Shown here piece by piece: positions 41,950-52,151 of a stretch of DNA of 64,000 nucleotides. Under the pieces are notes generated by a model. That model made no database searches and had not been told where the DNA came from. It saw nothing but the letters and a program-made list of their open reading frames with translations. A program made the position numbers and the translations under genes. Every line of letters begins with the position of its first letter. Position 1 is the first letter of the stretch. The DNA is from Maniola hyperantus (lineage: Eukaryota > Arthropoda > Insecta > Lepidoptera > Nymphalidae): NCBI RefSeq assembly GCF_902806685.2, contig NC_048541.1, forward strand, positions 13,340,662 to 13,404,661. The letters are read 5' to 3'.

Positions 41950-42434
41950 TTAAAGTAATAATATTTATCAAATTCAAAAGTAGGAAAATACCCAATTTAC
42001 ATTGAAAGTTAATGGAATGGAAGCGAAATACAAATCTAGAGTCGTGCCTGAAACTAAAAACAAGTTATAAGCCAGATTTAACCAAACTTTCAAAAGGCAT
42101 GCAAAGCAAATGGTCCCATTGATGTAATCAAATAATCATGTTACTAATAATATGCCCGGTCACTAATAAATTATGACACTACTATAACGAGGCATATGAA
42201 AATACACAACCGAAAGAGCAGAATTTCCGGATGTAAAATTATAATGATATATGGCGGACTTAATTTATTCATGGTTTCACTGCAGGACTACATTTCTCTG
42301 AAATCTGAATAGAACTCCACTCGTTAGTGTTAGTCTGTAACGTTATCTGAGCGTAGGACTAACGCAGACCATAGATTTTTATTTGGAACCGTGTTTTAGT
42401 AACAATAGGAATTTAGAATCAATTTTAGGCCCTT
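41950..42434. other. Unassigned stretch
   Basis: No features recognised. Confidence 0.4.
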
Positions 42435-42435
42435 T

Positions 42436-43310
42436 CTGATTAGTCGACGCGGCAGCGTTGCGACATCAGCACGCTCGGTCATATACCAAGTGTGCTGATG
42501 TCCAGGTACCGAAAGCTTACCGAACGCCTATATTTCTATGAAGCGTTTAAGTTTAAGTTTAATATTCTTTATTGTACACCAAGAAATAAAAATAAAAAGA
42601 CACAAAAAGAAATATGTAAAAGAAGAACATACAATCAGCGGCCTTATCGCTGTGAAGCGATCTCTACCAGGCAACTAGGTTGAAAAGGATTTAAGGGCTA
42701 GTGAAAACTGGGTTTAAGGTGTACGTAAGTTGTTAGGGAACATAAAGATAATAATTATAATATAAGTAATATGTATATTAATAGGCACAGAAATGCCTTA
42801 ATAATAATATATAGATAAAGATATACACAGGTACATATATAATACATAATATATATACATATATTAATATATAATATAGTGATAGATGAATAATAAATAT
42901 ACAACAATAATATTATGAGTAATATTGATGTTTTAATTGTAGGATAATATATTTAATAATGTGTAATTACATAGAAGGGTTCTGACAGTTTAGATAGTGT
43001 TTATATACACGAGTCTTGAAAACGTTAAGAGACGGAGCTTGTCGTACCTGATGAGGAAGGGCGTTCCATAGCCTGATTGCTGTAACAGTAAAGGAATCTG
43101 AATATAGCGCCGAGTTGTGTTTCGGGTAAGCAAGAATATCTATAAGCGTTCCTGATTGGATGCGCTCAGCGCAGCAGCGTTGCGACATCAGCACGCTTGA
43201 TATACGCGGTGCCGTAAGCTTACCGAGCGCGTATATTTCTATGAAGCGTTCCTGATTGGTGCGGTAAGCACAGCAGCAGCGCGGTACAGATTTGCGCGTC
43301 TCTGCCTAGA
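42436..43310 (+). repeat. GC-rich tandem units of about 100 bp, split by a LINE
   Basis: Units begin CTGATTAG or CTGATTGG at 42436, 43152 and 43252. Units 1 and 2 share GCAGCGTTGCGACATCAGCA and TATATTTCTATGAAGCG. Unit 3 continues to about 43310 with a different ending. Unit 1 was separated from the rest by the LINE at 42548-43139. Confidence 0.7.
42548..43139 (-). pseudogene. 5'-truncated Jockey-like LINE with target duplication
   Basis: On the minus strand it opens inside coding sequence: YPKHNSALYSDSFTVTAIRL, then WNALPHQVRQAPSLNVFKTR, VYKHYL and a stop near 42967. SFTVTAIRLWNALP is the conserved C-terminal motif of many Jockey/CR1-like ORF2 proteins. A 3' UTR of about 400 bp follows and includes GGTAGAGATCGCTTCACAGC and an AATAAAG signal at about 42563. 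The end is (TTAAAC)-like repeats. The flanks CTATGAAGCGTT (42536-42547) and CTATAAGCGTT (43140-43150) are the target duplication, with one base lost. Confidence 0.85.
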
Positions 43311-43636
43311 TATTGGTCCATGTTACTCCATGTCCCTCAATACGTTATGGTGCTATGGAGGAACATTGCTGTTTTCAGGTAGGTATTGCAGTAAATAGCT
43401 TTATGTTGTCATGATGTTATAATTGAATAAATTGCCTAGAATCATTGAATTAATTACTTCGTAAGGACAGGGCCATTGAACAAGCAAAATAGTATCGATT
43501 CATTGGTCCAAAATAGTTTATTTAGCACTTTGTTCGCTTGGGCATATCTTGTCATTTATGTCGATGCCTAGAATTGAGTAATTTCAATTGCCCGTGTAAG
43601 CGCACCATTAGGTTACTGACATTTTGACATTTGGCA
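43311..43636. other. Unassigned, with a dispersed repeat
   Basis: 43447-43570 matches the CTTCGTATGGACAGGGC repeat of 2.9 kb (here CTTCGTAAGGACAGGGCC) and its CTTGTCATTTATGTCGATG end. The remainder is unassigned. Confidence 0.45.
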
Positions 43637-43638
43637 AT

Positions 43639-43803
43639 GTAGTACGCGACAGGTCGAGATGGCAATCGGGGAGAGAACGCCCCTCATACCCGCACAGCTC
43701 CCGCGCTAAACCCGTGTGGGCGAGCGCGAGTGACGTGCGTCTGTGCGAGGCGTCCCCCCGCCTCATACCCCGATTGCCATCTCAACCTGTCGCGGACTAT
43801 ACG
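43639..43803. mobile_element. GC-rich MITE of about 165 bp
   Basis: GTACGCGACAGGTCGAGATGG with CAATCGGGG at the left mirrors CCCCGATTGCCATCTCAACC with TGTCGCGGACTATAC at the right. Half copies lie at 10.6 and 57.55 kb. Confidence 0.8.
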
Positions 43804-44194
43804 AGTTTTGCTCTTCTAGTTATAATATTATATCTCTCTGGTCACTCATGTAAAATTGCAGAAAACTAGTAGGTAAGTCCATACAACTATTCCAAGCTGA
43901 ACATAATTCTCAACGCTGAAAAGCTTATTGAATATTCTACTTTAGTTTAAGCTTCATATCTAAAGTTGGCGCATATCGGATTAAATCCTACTAAAGCGTA
44001 TTCCGCATAACATGAGCGATTACCTTTAGATTTCTTTGAACTTATTCAGAGACCCTGCAATTTACTATACGTAAAACTTTGAATGGGTAAAGCTTCATGA
44101 TATAAGTAACATAAAAGGTTCTACTTAAACTCTGCTTTTTGACCAGATGCTGTTTCAGTTTATTTTCTCCCACTTTCTCACAAATTGCTTGACT

Positions 44195-44629
44195 TTTAGG
44201 GTTCCGTACCTCAAAAGGAAAAACGGAACCCTTATAGGATCACTTTGTTGTCTGTCTGTCTGTCCGTCTGTCAAGAAACCTACAGGGTACTTCCCGTTAA
44301 CCTAGAATCATGATTTGGCAGGTAGGTATAGATCTTACAGCTGACATTCGGGGAAAAATCTGAAAACCGTGAATTTGTGATTACATCACACAAAAAAAAT
44401 TAAATTGTGGTCACGAACTAATAATTAGCATTCTCAACTTTCGAAGTGAGATAACTATATCAAGTGGGGTATCATATGAAAGGTCTTCACCTGTGCATTC
44501 TAAAACAGATTTTTATTTATTTTTACGTATCATAGTTTTTGAATTATCGTGCAAAATGTCGAAAAAATACGACTGTAGTACGGAACCCTCATTGCGCGAG
44601 CCTGACTCGCACTTGGCCGGTTTTTTTAT
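44195..44629 (+). mobile_element. Rep-F, complete
   Basis: TTTTAGGGTTCCGTACCTC at the start, (CTGT)n at about 44252-44272, TTATCGTGCAAAATGTCG, and the end GCGCGAGCCTGACTCGCACT, TGGCCGGTTTTTTT. The terminal hairpin GCGAGCCTGACTCGC is intact. Best reference copy of this family. Confidence 0.85.
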
Positions 44630-44927
44630 TTAAAAAAATGACAATTGGCTTTTTTTATCCCTACGCCAGTACTTTGTAATAGGACTACCTATAATATAAA
44701 TTGCTGGACCACTTTTAACTGTTAACGAGTTCCTTTAAATGCAAACTGATATAAATTCCGTGTTTTTTGGTACGTATTATGTGAAAGCATATACTACAGA
44801 TGAAAAATATTAAAGGATATCGTTCACGGTGACTTATTTGAGAGATGCCGTCGTGCGGTTACGCACTCGTCCGATCCGAATCCGTGAAAATATGTTCCGA
44901 GTTAGTCATAGAAAACTATTTGTAAGG

Positions 44928-45096
44928 TATAAGTCCCGCAAATTGCTATTGCGCTGGGACCATGTCTCATTAACATCGAAATGACGTCATTTTGACGTCA
45001 GCCGAAATAAAAACATACCATTAGCTCGAAACTTCAGTCTAGTGCAGACGTCACTCAAATGGCGGCCACGCGCATTAGCAATTTTCGAGACTTATA
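44928..45096. mobile_element. MITE of 169 bp
   Basis: TATAAGTCCCGCAAATTGCT at the left mirrors AGCAATTTTCGAGACTTATA at the right with two mismatches, and the pairing continues with ATTGCGC and GCGCATT. The centre has TGACGTCATTTTGACGTCA, itself nearly palindromic. Confidence 0.8.
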
Positions 45097-45242
45097 GCTT
45101 GCGTATTAGATCCGACATCCGTCATCCGATTTCTCTCCGTCATCCGTGAGAATACCTCGTATGTGCCTTGGACGTAGATATGTCAAAGATGTCCACTGAA
45201 TAGTTTGGATTTTGATCAGAAATCGGATTCTCGGATCTTCCT

Positions 45243-45695
45243 TTTTTTCCATGGGGAAATCCTCATGGATGCCACCGCACCCGGGGAGGTACGGAGGTTA
45301 TGTCGGACTCTTACCGACTAAAACTCCACGATGTTCCACACATCGCCTGGTGGCAGGGCTATATAGGCCAAAAGGTCCCTACACACCGTCTGAGGCGCAC
45401 CACGAACACGAAGGTGCGCCTTCTGACTCGAGGACTGGTTTGTCTCCGGACGATAGACTTCCCGTGTCTATTGCCCGAAAGTCCTTCTCAAGGGGGTAGG
45501 CGCCGGTCGTGGGCGACTCGCCTACGCCCGACCCTCCTACGACGGATGGCATGAGAGTTGAAATCATCTTCTCTCATGCGCTCCGCCGACACCTTCTGCG
45601 ACATTACCTCCTCGCAGAAGGACTCCGTTTTCCAAGACCCAGCGCTGCCCGCCATGGCTTTGACCACGGCTGGTAGGGAGAGGTCTTGCGTGGGT
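45243..45695 (-). pseudogene. R1-clade LINE, ORF2 C-terminus and 3' UTR
   Basis: Minus-strand translation from the truncation at 45695 reads DLSLPAVVKAMAGSAGSWK, then SFCEEVMSQKVSAERMRE, an arginine-rich end RRRRVGRRRVAHDRRLPP and a stop at 45488-45490. I recognise this as the C-terminal tail of R1-type LINEs common in Lepidoptera. The GC-rich 3' UTR runs to a short A tract at 45243-45248. GATCTTCCT occurs at 45234-45242 and again at 45696-45704, a perfect 9-bp target duplication that gives exact borders. The tail frame is uninterrupted, so insertion is fairly recent. Confidence 0.85.
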
Positions 45696-46030
45696 GATCT
45701 TCCTAAGTTAAGTAGGTAGGGAATACAATATTATCCAACATAACTTTGTTAAACAGAGCGGAAACACAATATTGAGATACGATAAGTAATCTGCGTGAGC
45801 AGCGAGACATAAAGATAAACAAACATCCGGTGCCTACACAATCATTTACTATTGTTTCATTATATTAACTGAACGTTTAATATAACAAAATAATAGATTA
45901 CCTACACGTACTCGTAGTTTGATATAGTCCCTAGCGATAGGCAATCTACGAGATGAATCAATAGTACAGTATGCCGCCAAAAGTGATTGATAAACATCGA
46001 CCTCTAGACAGAGACAGTCAGGTAATTTCG

Positions 46031-46148
46031 GGAAGTAGGTAACCTATAGGTTTCTTGAGAGACAAACAAACAGACAGACAAAAAACAAATTGATCCTATA
46101 ATGGTTACTTTTTCCTTTTGAGGTATGGAATTTGAACCCTAAAAATTC
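46031..46148 (-). mobile_element. Rep-F fragment
   Basis: GGTTTCTTGAGAGACAAACA through GAGGTATGGAATTTGAACC, the GGGTTCCG end of a Rep-F copy, with a 5-bp insertion in the terminal motif. Confidence 0.65.
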
Positions 46149-46164
46149 TATTTTATACAAAGAA

Positions 46165-46590
46165 TAAAAACAAGTGCGAGTCAGGCTCGCGCAATGAGGG
46201 TTCCGTACTACAATCGTATTTTTTCGACATTTTGCACGATAATTCAAAAACTATGATGCATAATAAAAATAAATAAAAATCTGTTTTAGAATGTACAGGT
46301 GAAGACCTTTCATATGATACCCCATTTGATATAGTCACTCACTTCAAAAGTTGACAATACTAATTATTAGTTCATGACCACAATTTTTTTTTTGTGTGAT
46401 CTAACCCTAAATTCACGGTTTTAAGATTTTTCCCCAAATGTGAGCTATAAGATCTACCTACCTGCCAAATTTCATGATTCTAGGTCAACGGGAAGTACCC
46501 TGTAGGTTTCTTGACAGACAGACAGACATACAGACAACAAAGTAATCCTATAAGGGTTCCGTTTTTCCTTTTGAGATACGGAACCCTAAT
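46165..46590 (-). mobile_element. Rep-F, near full length
   Basis: Starts AAGTGCGAGTCAGGCTCGCG and ends GAGATACGGAACCCTAATAA. The outermost CCGGCC is lost. Confidence 0.75.
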
Positions 46591-46862
46591 AATCATCAAA
46601 AAAATCAAATCATAATAATTGTTTTAACAACTCCTAATAGATACCGTACTGTTAGTATTTCATGCGACAGAGATAACACTCTACGAAGCCGAAATTAGCT
46701 GACTGTCTCTGTCTAAAGATCGATGTTCATCACTTTTGGTCGCGTACTGTACCTATTGTTGTAATAGTTCTAAGATTCGAGTGAAAACAAATCCTTCTTA
46801 ATCATAACTTCAACTCACAAACAACACAACACAAACAACTTACAAAACTACTTTAGTCTTTA

Positions 46863-47084
46863 CTAGTTTATGCCTGCGACTTTGTCCACGTGGACTATAC
46901 AAATTTCAACCCCCTATTTTACCCACTTTATGGTTGAATTTTTAAAAATCCTTTCTTAGCGAATGTCTTCGTCATAATAGCTATCTGAATGCATAGCTCG
47001 AACAGTCTAGTAGTGTGAGCTGTGCATTGAAATATAAGTCAGTCAGTCAGTCACTCTGTCACCTGTTCTTTTTATATATTTAGA
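46863..47084 (-). mobile_element. Hel-B, complete ends
   Basis: Minus strand: starts TCTAAATATATAAAAAGA after A, has (ACTG)n, and ends GTGGACAAAGTCGCAGGC, ATAAA, CTAG before T. The loop is CAAAG here, one change from CGAAG. Confidence 0.8.
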
Positions 47085-47085
47085 T

Positions 47086-47743
47086 TAACACACTAATTGG
47101 TGATGGGCTCGGCATGAATAATATCAAGACAAGCGTGAATTGATTCTTACGATTTAATACACAATTTTTTTCAACAACGGTATGTGCTAGCCTTGACTTA
47201 ATCTAAATTCTAGACAAAATCGTTAGCGGTATCACAGTATCTTCTACCAAATATCACGGGTTAAAACCTACTTATTGTAAGGCAAAGTTCGTACATTTAC
47301 GCGCCATGAGAAGCTACCTTAATTCCATACCAGATAATATCTACTCACAACCGATAGCGCTAATAAATAAAGTTTGTTACTTTTAATGACAAAACTTACA
47401 CCACAGTAAAAGATTTCTATTAATAATGTTGCTCACATAAAGATCCCGGATTATATTGCCATGGTATTACTTTTCGATATTGAACATAATGATCAAAGTT
47501 ATGTAATAATGTTGTTTATAAGCAAACCGAAGTTTGTGCCGAAAGAAGAACTTTTTAGTGAGGTTAATTATGAATTTTGTAAACCTTTATGCTCGCCCAC
47601 GAAATTTAGCGATGCGGTGAGCGAAGCGGTAGTGATGGTCACCTACCAAGATGACGCGAAGTATGCTTCATACATTTCATTAAATGACAACTCACCGCAA
47701 TCACGTTCTCATTCATAAAGACGTGCGACGTTGCGTGGCGCGT
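47086..47743. other. Unassigned stretch with an 85-codon open frame
   Basis: A frame at 47461-47718 starts at a methionine within CCATGG and reads MVLLFDIEHNDQSYV onward without a recognised domain. It could be chance or an exon-like remnant; no splice or homology evidence supports a gene. Confidence 0.3.
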
Positions 47744-48076
47744 AAGACTGGGGGCACACGGCGCGTTGCGGCGCCGCACCGCAAAGATTTTACCGTATCA
47801 GCGGGCACACGAGCGGTGCGGCGCCGCAACGTTGTTATGTCGCAGCGGCGTCGCAGCAGCGTTTGACAGCCTGTTAATAAAAATAACTGAGCAGCCCCGC
47901 TTCAACGTCGCAAGGCATTCACCCCTCCCCGCCCCGTCTCGGTGGTTGCAAGTCCGGTGCGGCGCCGGAGCGCGTCGTGTCACATACCACAGATATTTCT
48001 ATGTAAGACGACGCAGCGACATCGCTCCGGCGCCGCACCGCCGCCGCAACGCATCGTGTGCCCCCGCTCTTATGCG
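47744..48076. mobile_element. GC-rich TIR element of about 330 bp
   Basis: TAAGACTGGGGGCACACGGC, GCGTTGCGGCG at the left mirrors CGCCGCAACGCATCGTGTGC, CCCCGCTCTTA at the right. GCGGTGCGGCGCCGCAACG and GTGCGGCGCCGGAGCG recur inside. A 160-codon frame running out of it at 47766-48248 is a by-product of GC-rich sequence, not a gene. Confidence 0.75.
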
Positions 48077-48520
48077 TCGAATAGCGCGGTGCGGAGAAGC
48101 GGGTAGCGTTGCTCACAACAAACCCGCAACCACCCCATCCGGCACTTTCCGCTGCCAGACCGCAACGAACATCCTTGGTGAATCATGGGTACACGATGGT
48201 GCCCGCCGCGTAATCTACCGATATCAAAGTTGTACCAAACGTCCGTGACAACTATTCAGTACAAAGCTCTCATATCAACATCATTTTCATTTGACCGCGC
48301 GACACTACATAACGCAACACGCAACGCCGCGCATCTCCCTGAAAGAGGTCTAGGATTTCGCTTAGTGCCGAAAGTTCGTGGGTAGGCCCTTACGAGCTAC
48401 TACGCAGATTTGAATGGTACAGGATGGGTCGGGGTGAGTTTGCTACAGAGCGTTTGAACTGCACTTCTGATTCTGGCCCTAGCAATTTCAAGTTAATAAG
48501 AAGATTTTTTATAGAAAGAG
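48077..48520. other. Unassigned stretch
   Basis: Moderately GC-rich, no inverted termini found. Confidence 0.35.
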
Positions 48521-48521
48521 A

Positions 48522-49050
48522 GAGCGCTAGCGCTTGCCAGAACTTATTTTATAAAAGCTGAAAGTTTCTCTGCGTATTATCCCAACACTAAGAGGAACAT
48601 TTCTTTTAGATATTTGTTTGTATAATGTTGGCTTTGGGAGATAACAGGTAAGTAATAAAGGTGTAAAAATCGTACGTCAAAGTATAAAGTCTATTTTTCT
48701 TAATATTTTCTCCGTAGTAGTATTAGAAATCACGTCATGCATTGCCAGACACTTAGTGTCGTAGGAACCTCAGCCAGACACTCTTAAACGTTAACATTTT
48801 AAGGGGTCTGGCAGGGGGTTGCCACCAAGTGTCTGGCAATGCGTGACGTATCTAATACTATTCTGAAGAAAATATATATATATTTTAACGTAAGATTTTG
48901 TACATCTTTATTACCTGTTATCTCCCAAAGCCACCATGATTCAAACAAACATCCGAACAAAAATTCTTCCCAGTGTTGGGGACAATACGCAGAGGAACTC
49001 TCAGCTTTTATAAAAATATAAGGAAGGTCTGGTACGCGCTGGCTCTGTCC
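48522..49050. mobile_element. Foldback-type element of about 530 bp
   Basis: Arms of about 230 bp at roughly 80 percent identity: GAGCGCTAGCGCTTGCCAGA mirrors CTGGTACGCGCTGGCTCTGT, GGCTTTGGGAGATAACAGG mirrors CCTGTTATCTCCCAAAGCC exactly, and GCATTGCCAGACACTTAGTG mirrors CACCAAGTGTCTGGCAATGC with one change. The centre has two further copies of the CCAGACAC motif. No frame. Confidence 0.8.
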
Positions 49051-49344
49051 CTACTGTAAGAAAAACATTAAAGAGAAGAATAAAGAACCATTATGGGTTA
49101 GTATATTATGTAGGTAAAATGTTCATAATACGTACGTTCATTACGTAGAGACGGCCATAAGTGTAAGTAGGCGATAAATATCAAGACTAGCCTGAAAAAG
49201 GTCGCTCGCGTTAAAAGCGATATCTTTATCGAACGCTTGTTTTCGATAAGCTTAAATCCCTCTGCGAACTTTGTTTAATGTAAAATAGTAGCTTAAGATA
49301 ACATACATGTAACTTCTTTTTAAAATATGTTAGTTTGTATGTTA
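49051..49344. other. Unassigned stretch
   Basis: Nothing recognised. Confidence 0.35.
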
Positions 49345-49589
49345 TCTAAATATATAAAAGGAAAAGGTGACTGACTGACCGAATGACTGACTGACTGACT
49401 GTCTGATCTATCAACACACAGCTCAAACCACTGGACGGATCGGGCTGAAATTTGGCATGCAGATAGCTTTTATGACGTAATAAAGGATTCCTTCCGCTAA
49501 GGAAGGATTTTTGAAAATTCAAACCCTAAGGGGGGTGAAATTAGGCTTTGAAAGTTGTGTAGTCCACGCGGACGAAGTCGCGAGCATAA
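49345..49589 (+). mobile_element. Hel-B, nearly complete
   Basis: TCTAAATATATAAAAGGAAA at the start, (ACTG)n, TGGACGGATCGGGCTGAAAT, and the hairpin GCGGACGAAGTCGCGAGC at the end. CTAG has decayed to TAAT. Confidence 0.8.
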
Positions 49590-49682
49590 TTAAGGTAGTT
49601 CACAAATAATATTGTTCCCCATGTAATTATTTTTAAATATTTAAGTTGCCTTGTGTTTGGTATAGGTACTTGCATAATTATT

Positions 49683-49991
49683 TCATCATCATCATGATCA
49701 ACCCATTGACGGGTCACTACAGAGCACGGGTCTCCTCTCAGAGTAAGAAGGGTTGTGGCCATAGTCTACCACGCTGGCCATGTGCGGATTGGTAGACTTC
49801 ACACACCTTTAAGAACATTATGGAGAACTCTCAGGCATGCAGGTTTCCTCACGATGTTTTCCATCACCGTCTAAGCAAGCGATATTTAATTACTTAAAAC
49901 ACACATAACTTGGAAAAGTTAGAGGTCCGGGATCGAACCCCCGACCTCTGATTAGAAGGCGGACGTCCAAACCACTAGACTATCACAGCTT
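49683..49991 (-). mobile_element. SINE-A next to an RTE fragment
   Basis: Minus strand: AGCTGTGATAGTCTAGTGG, B box GTTCGATCC, body and GATGATGATGA tail. A 6-bp deletion lies before the B-box side (GAGGTCCGGGATCGA in the complement). Confidence 0.9.
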
Positions 49992-50118
49992 TCATCATCA
50001 TAATCGACCAATAGACGTCCACTGTTGGACATAGGTCTCTTGTAGGGACTTCCACACGCCACGGTCTTGCGCCGCCTGAATCCAGCGGCTCCCTGCGCTG
50101 GATTCAGGCGGCGCAAGA
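49992..50118 (-). pseudogene. RTE 3' end with a 5' foldback
   Basis: The minus strand ends GTCTATTGGTCGATTATGAT, GATGA, the RTE 3' terminus, and includes GGCGGCGCAAGACCGTGGCG. At the truncated 5' side 50065-50087 and 50096-50118 are perfect 23-bp inverted copies separated by 8 bases. The coding tail (RRRKTVACGS-like in one frame) is too short to be functional. Confidence 0.8.
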
Positions 50119-51125
50119 TTCATCTTATCTTATATCTATTATATATATGTATATCATAATTATTTATGAGGTACAAAACCTTTGACATGATACAGATCTT
50201 TTAAAATAAAGAAAGGTGTTAAAGTTAACCATGTGCAAATACACACGGGTAAAATAAACAAAGTTCTTTTTTTTTTTGAAGTTTTAACAAGACGACGCGT
50301 GAGGTTTGTATAAAAGTAATGTTTAAATCTCTTTTGACCTCCGCAAAATTCACGTCTTGCTCATTATAATATTCTCTTTGAAGAGACTATACTAAAATAT
50401 TGCAATAAGTTTAGGTACCTATATTTTTTTCCTTCGGGTTTAAAATTCTTAAAATCCTTCCTTAGTGGGGGAGTGTACGTTTTAGAAGGAAAAAAACTCA
50501 TCATTTTACCTAAGTATACTTTAGTAGAAAATAAAAACAAAAAAAATTACAGTTCACGTATGTGAACTTACGTTCGAATAATGTTTTATTCTTTCAACTT
50601 TCACGTTTTGTTACAAAAGTTTGACGACAGTTAATTAGCAGAGTTACTTTTTGTATTTTCTTAGTAGTGCAGTTTACCAAACTAGAAATTGTTGTTTGTT
50701 TTTTGTATCAACCCGTAAAGAACCTTATTTGTATTATGTTAAAATTCCAAATTGCAGGTGCTATTAATGCAATATTTTGTAATGGAATGCAGTGCGGCGA
50801 AAGTTTCGTTCACCTTTGCGATTTTGTCATTTACTCAAAATTACTTTGTTGTTTGATTTTGGTCTTTTTGTTAACTTTATAATATTTGCTTTTAATTTAT
50901 TATTTATATTATATTATTAACAAGGACCTTATAAACAATTTTAAAGAACTGCTAGAACTGCTAGAATATGAAATGCCCTTCCAGCTTCTGTTTTCCCCGC
51001 TAGCTTACAATATTATTACTGTATATTATAGTATATACTGTATATTATACAATAGCTAAGGACCTTGTAAAATGATTCAGAATTTCGATTCGTTATTATC
51101 ACAAGAAAATTTCCATGATAGAGAC
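50119..51125. other. 1-kb AT-rich stretch
   Basis: No recognised repeats. A 71-codon frame at 50667-50882 is rich in hydrophobic residues but has no domain that I recognise. Confidence 0.4.
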
Positions 51126-51134
51126 CACAGTCTC

Positions 51135-51335
51135 TGTTTAATGGATGATTTATGCTAGACCGTGCCGGGCCCGTGCTACGTCTGAGGCAACAGATTGGGA
51201 CTTTGTATGAGGTCACATCAAACCGTGCCGTGTCCGAGTCATCCGAGCCTCGTTCGTATTACGTTTCTTCATACAGAATTGCAATCCGTGGATCGTCTGC
51301 AAGGCTCGGATGTGGCACGGCTCGGGCCATATATG
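51135..51335. repeat. Possible GC-rich TIR element
   Basis: GACCGTGCCGGGCCCGTGC near the left and GCACGGCTCGGGCCATAT near the right are roughly inverted. The match is weak and borders are uncertain. Confidence 0.35.
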
Positions 51336-51448
51336 TGTATGATAAAGGGGTACTATATCTATCCATCTATCCATTGCAGAGAAGTTCAAATAAAAATTAA
51401 TAATCGATTTTCTATAATGAATATAGTGAAACACGTGTTGTGATATTC

Positions 51449-51705
51449 AGGTAGGAGATAACAATATAATAGAAGCTGTACCTACAAGCATTAATCAAGA
51501 CAGGTCCGCGCCAATAACCTTGGATATAACTCAGGGAATCTAATTTGGCCCGACCCCGGCAGGGAAGGGTTAAATGTGTTATAGTGAGTGTTAATATTAC
51601 GCGGTACAACTAAAGTTTATTGTTGGATCTCGGGGTAATTTGATTATTTCGACAGTTTTGTTGTGAGGGTTAGAATTAGTTGTTTAGAATACTAGAATGA
51701 TATCG
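51449..51705 (+). repeat. Local direct repeat, copy 1
   Basis: AGGTAGGAGATAACAATATA, AATCTAATTTGGCCCGACC, CCGGCAGGGAAGGGTTAAAT and TTTATTGTTGGATCTCGGGG recur at 51894-52140 in the same order. The copies differ by few bases. Confidence 0.85.
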
Positions 51706-51893
51706 TACTTGTTTGTTACCTATTTCTTTACTAGCAACAAGGTATACTAACTATTACTACTTGCGTAAAAAGCAACGCTCACTCTTCTTGTGCACGCAAT
51801 GTAAGGGTACGCTTAATAGTAGGTATTACATAAAGAGTTGACCTTGTCCCGCTCGATTAATGCATAGCGAGTAAAAACTAGAAGCGAGTAGCG

Positions 51894-52140
51894 AGGTAGG
51901 AGATAACAACATAATAGAAGCTGTCCAAGCATTAATCAAGCCAGGTCCGTGCCAATAACCTTGGATATAACTCAGGGAATCTAATTTGGCCCGACCCCGG
52001 CAGGGAAGGGTTAAATGTGTTATAGTGAGTGTTAATATTACACGGTACAACTAAAGTTTATTGTTGGATCTCGGGGTGATTTGATTAGTTCGACAGTTTT
52101 GTTGTCAGGGTTAATAATAGTTGTTTAGAATACCGGAATA
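51894..52140 (+). repeat. Local direct repeat, copy 2
   Basis: Second copy, 445 bp downstream. It lacks GTACCTA in the early part (GAAGCTGTCCAAGC against GAAGCTGTACCTACAAGC). The sequence between copies is not duplicated. Confidence 0.85.
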
Positions 52141-52151
52141 ATTATAATTTA

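Larger units (their letters stand above)
45966..46760. mobile_element. TACGCGACC-family MITE split by Rep-F DNA
   Basis: 45966-46030 (CCGCCAAAAGTGATTGATAA to TCAGGTAATTTCGG) is the inverted match of 46695-46757 (CCGAAATTAGCTGACTGTC to TTTTGGTCGCGTACTG). The two halves would form a MITE like that at 30.7 kb if the Rep-F sequence at 46031-46590 were removed. Confidence 0.6.

Noticed and set aside
47766..48248. 160-codon open frame
   Set aside because: Arginine/alanine-rich because it crosses a GC-rich TIR element; overlapping frames are open on both strands.
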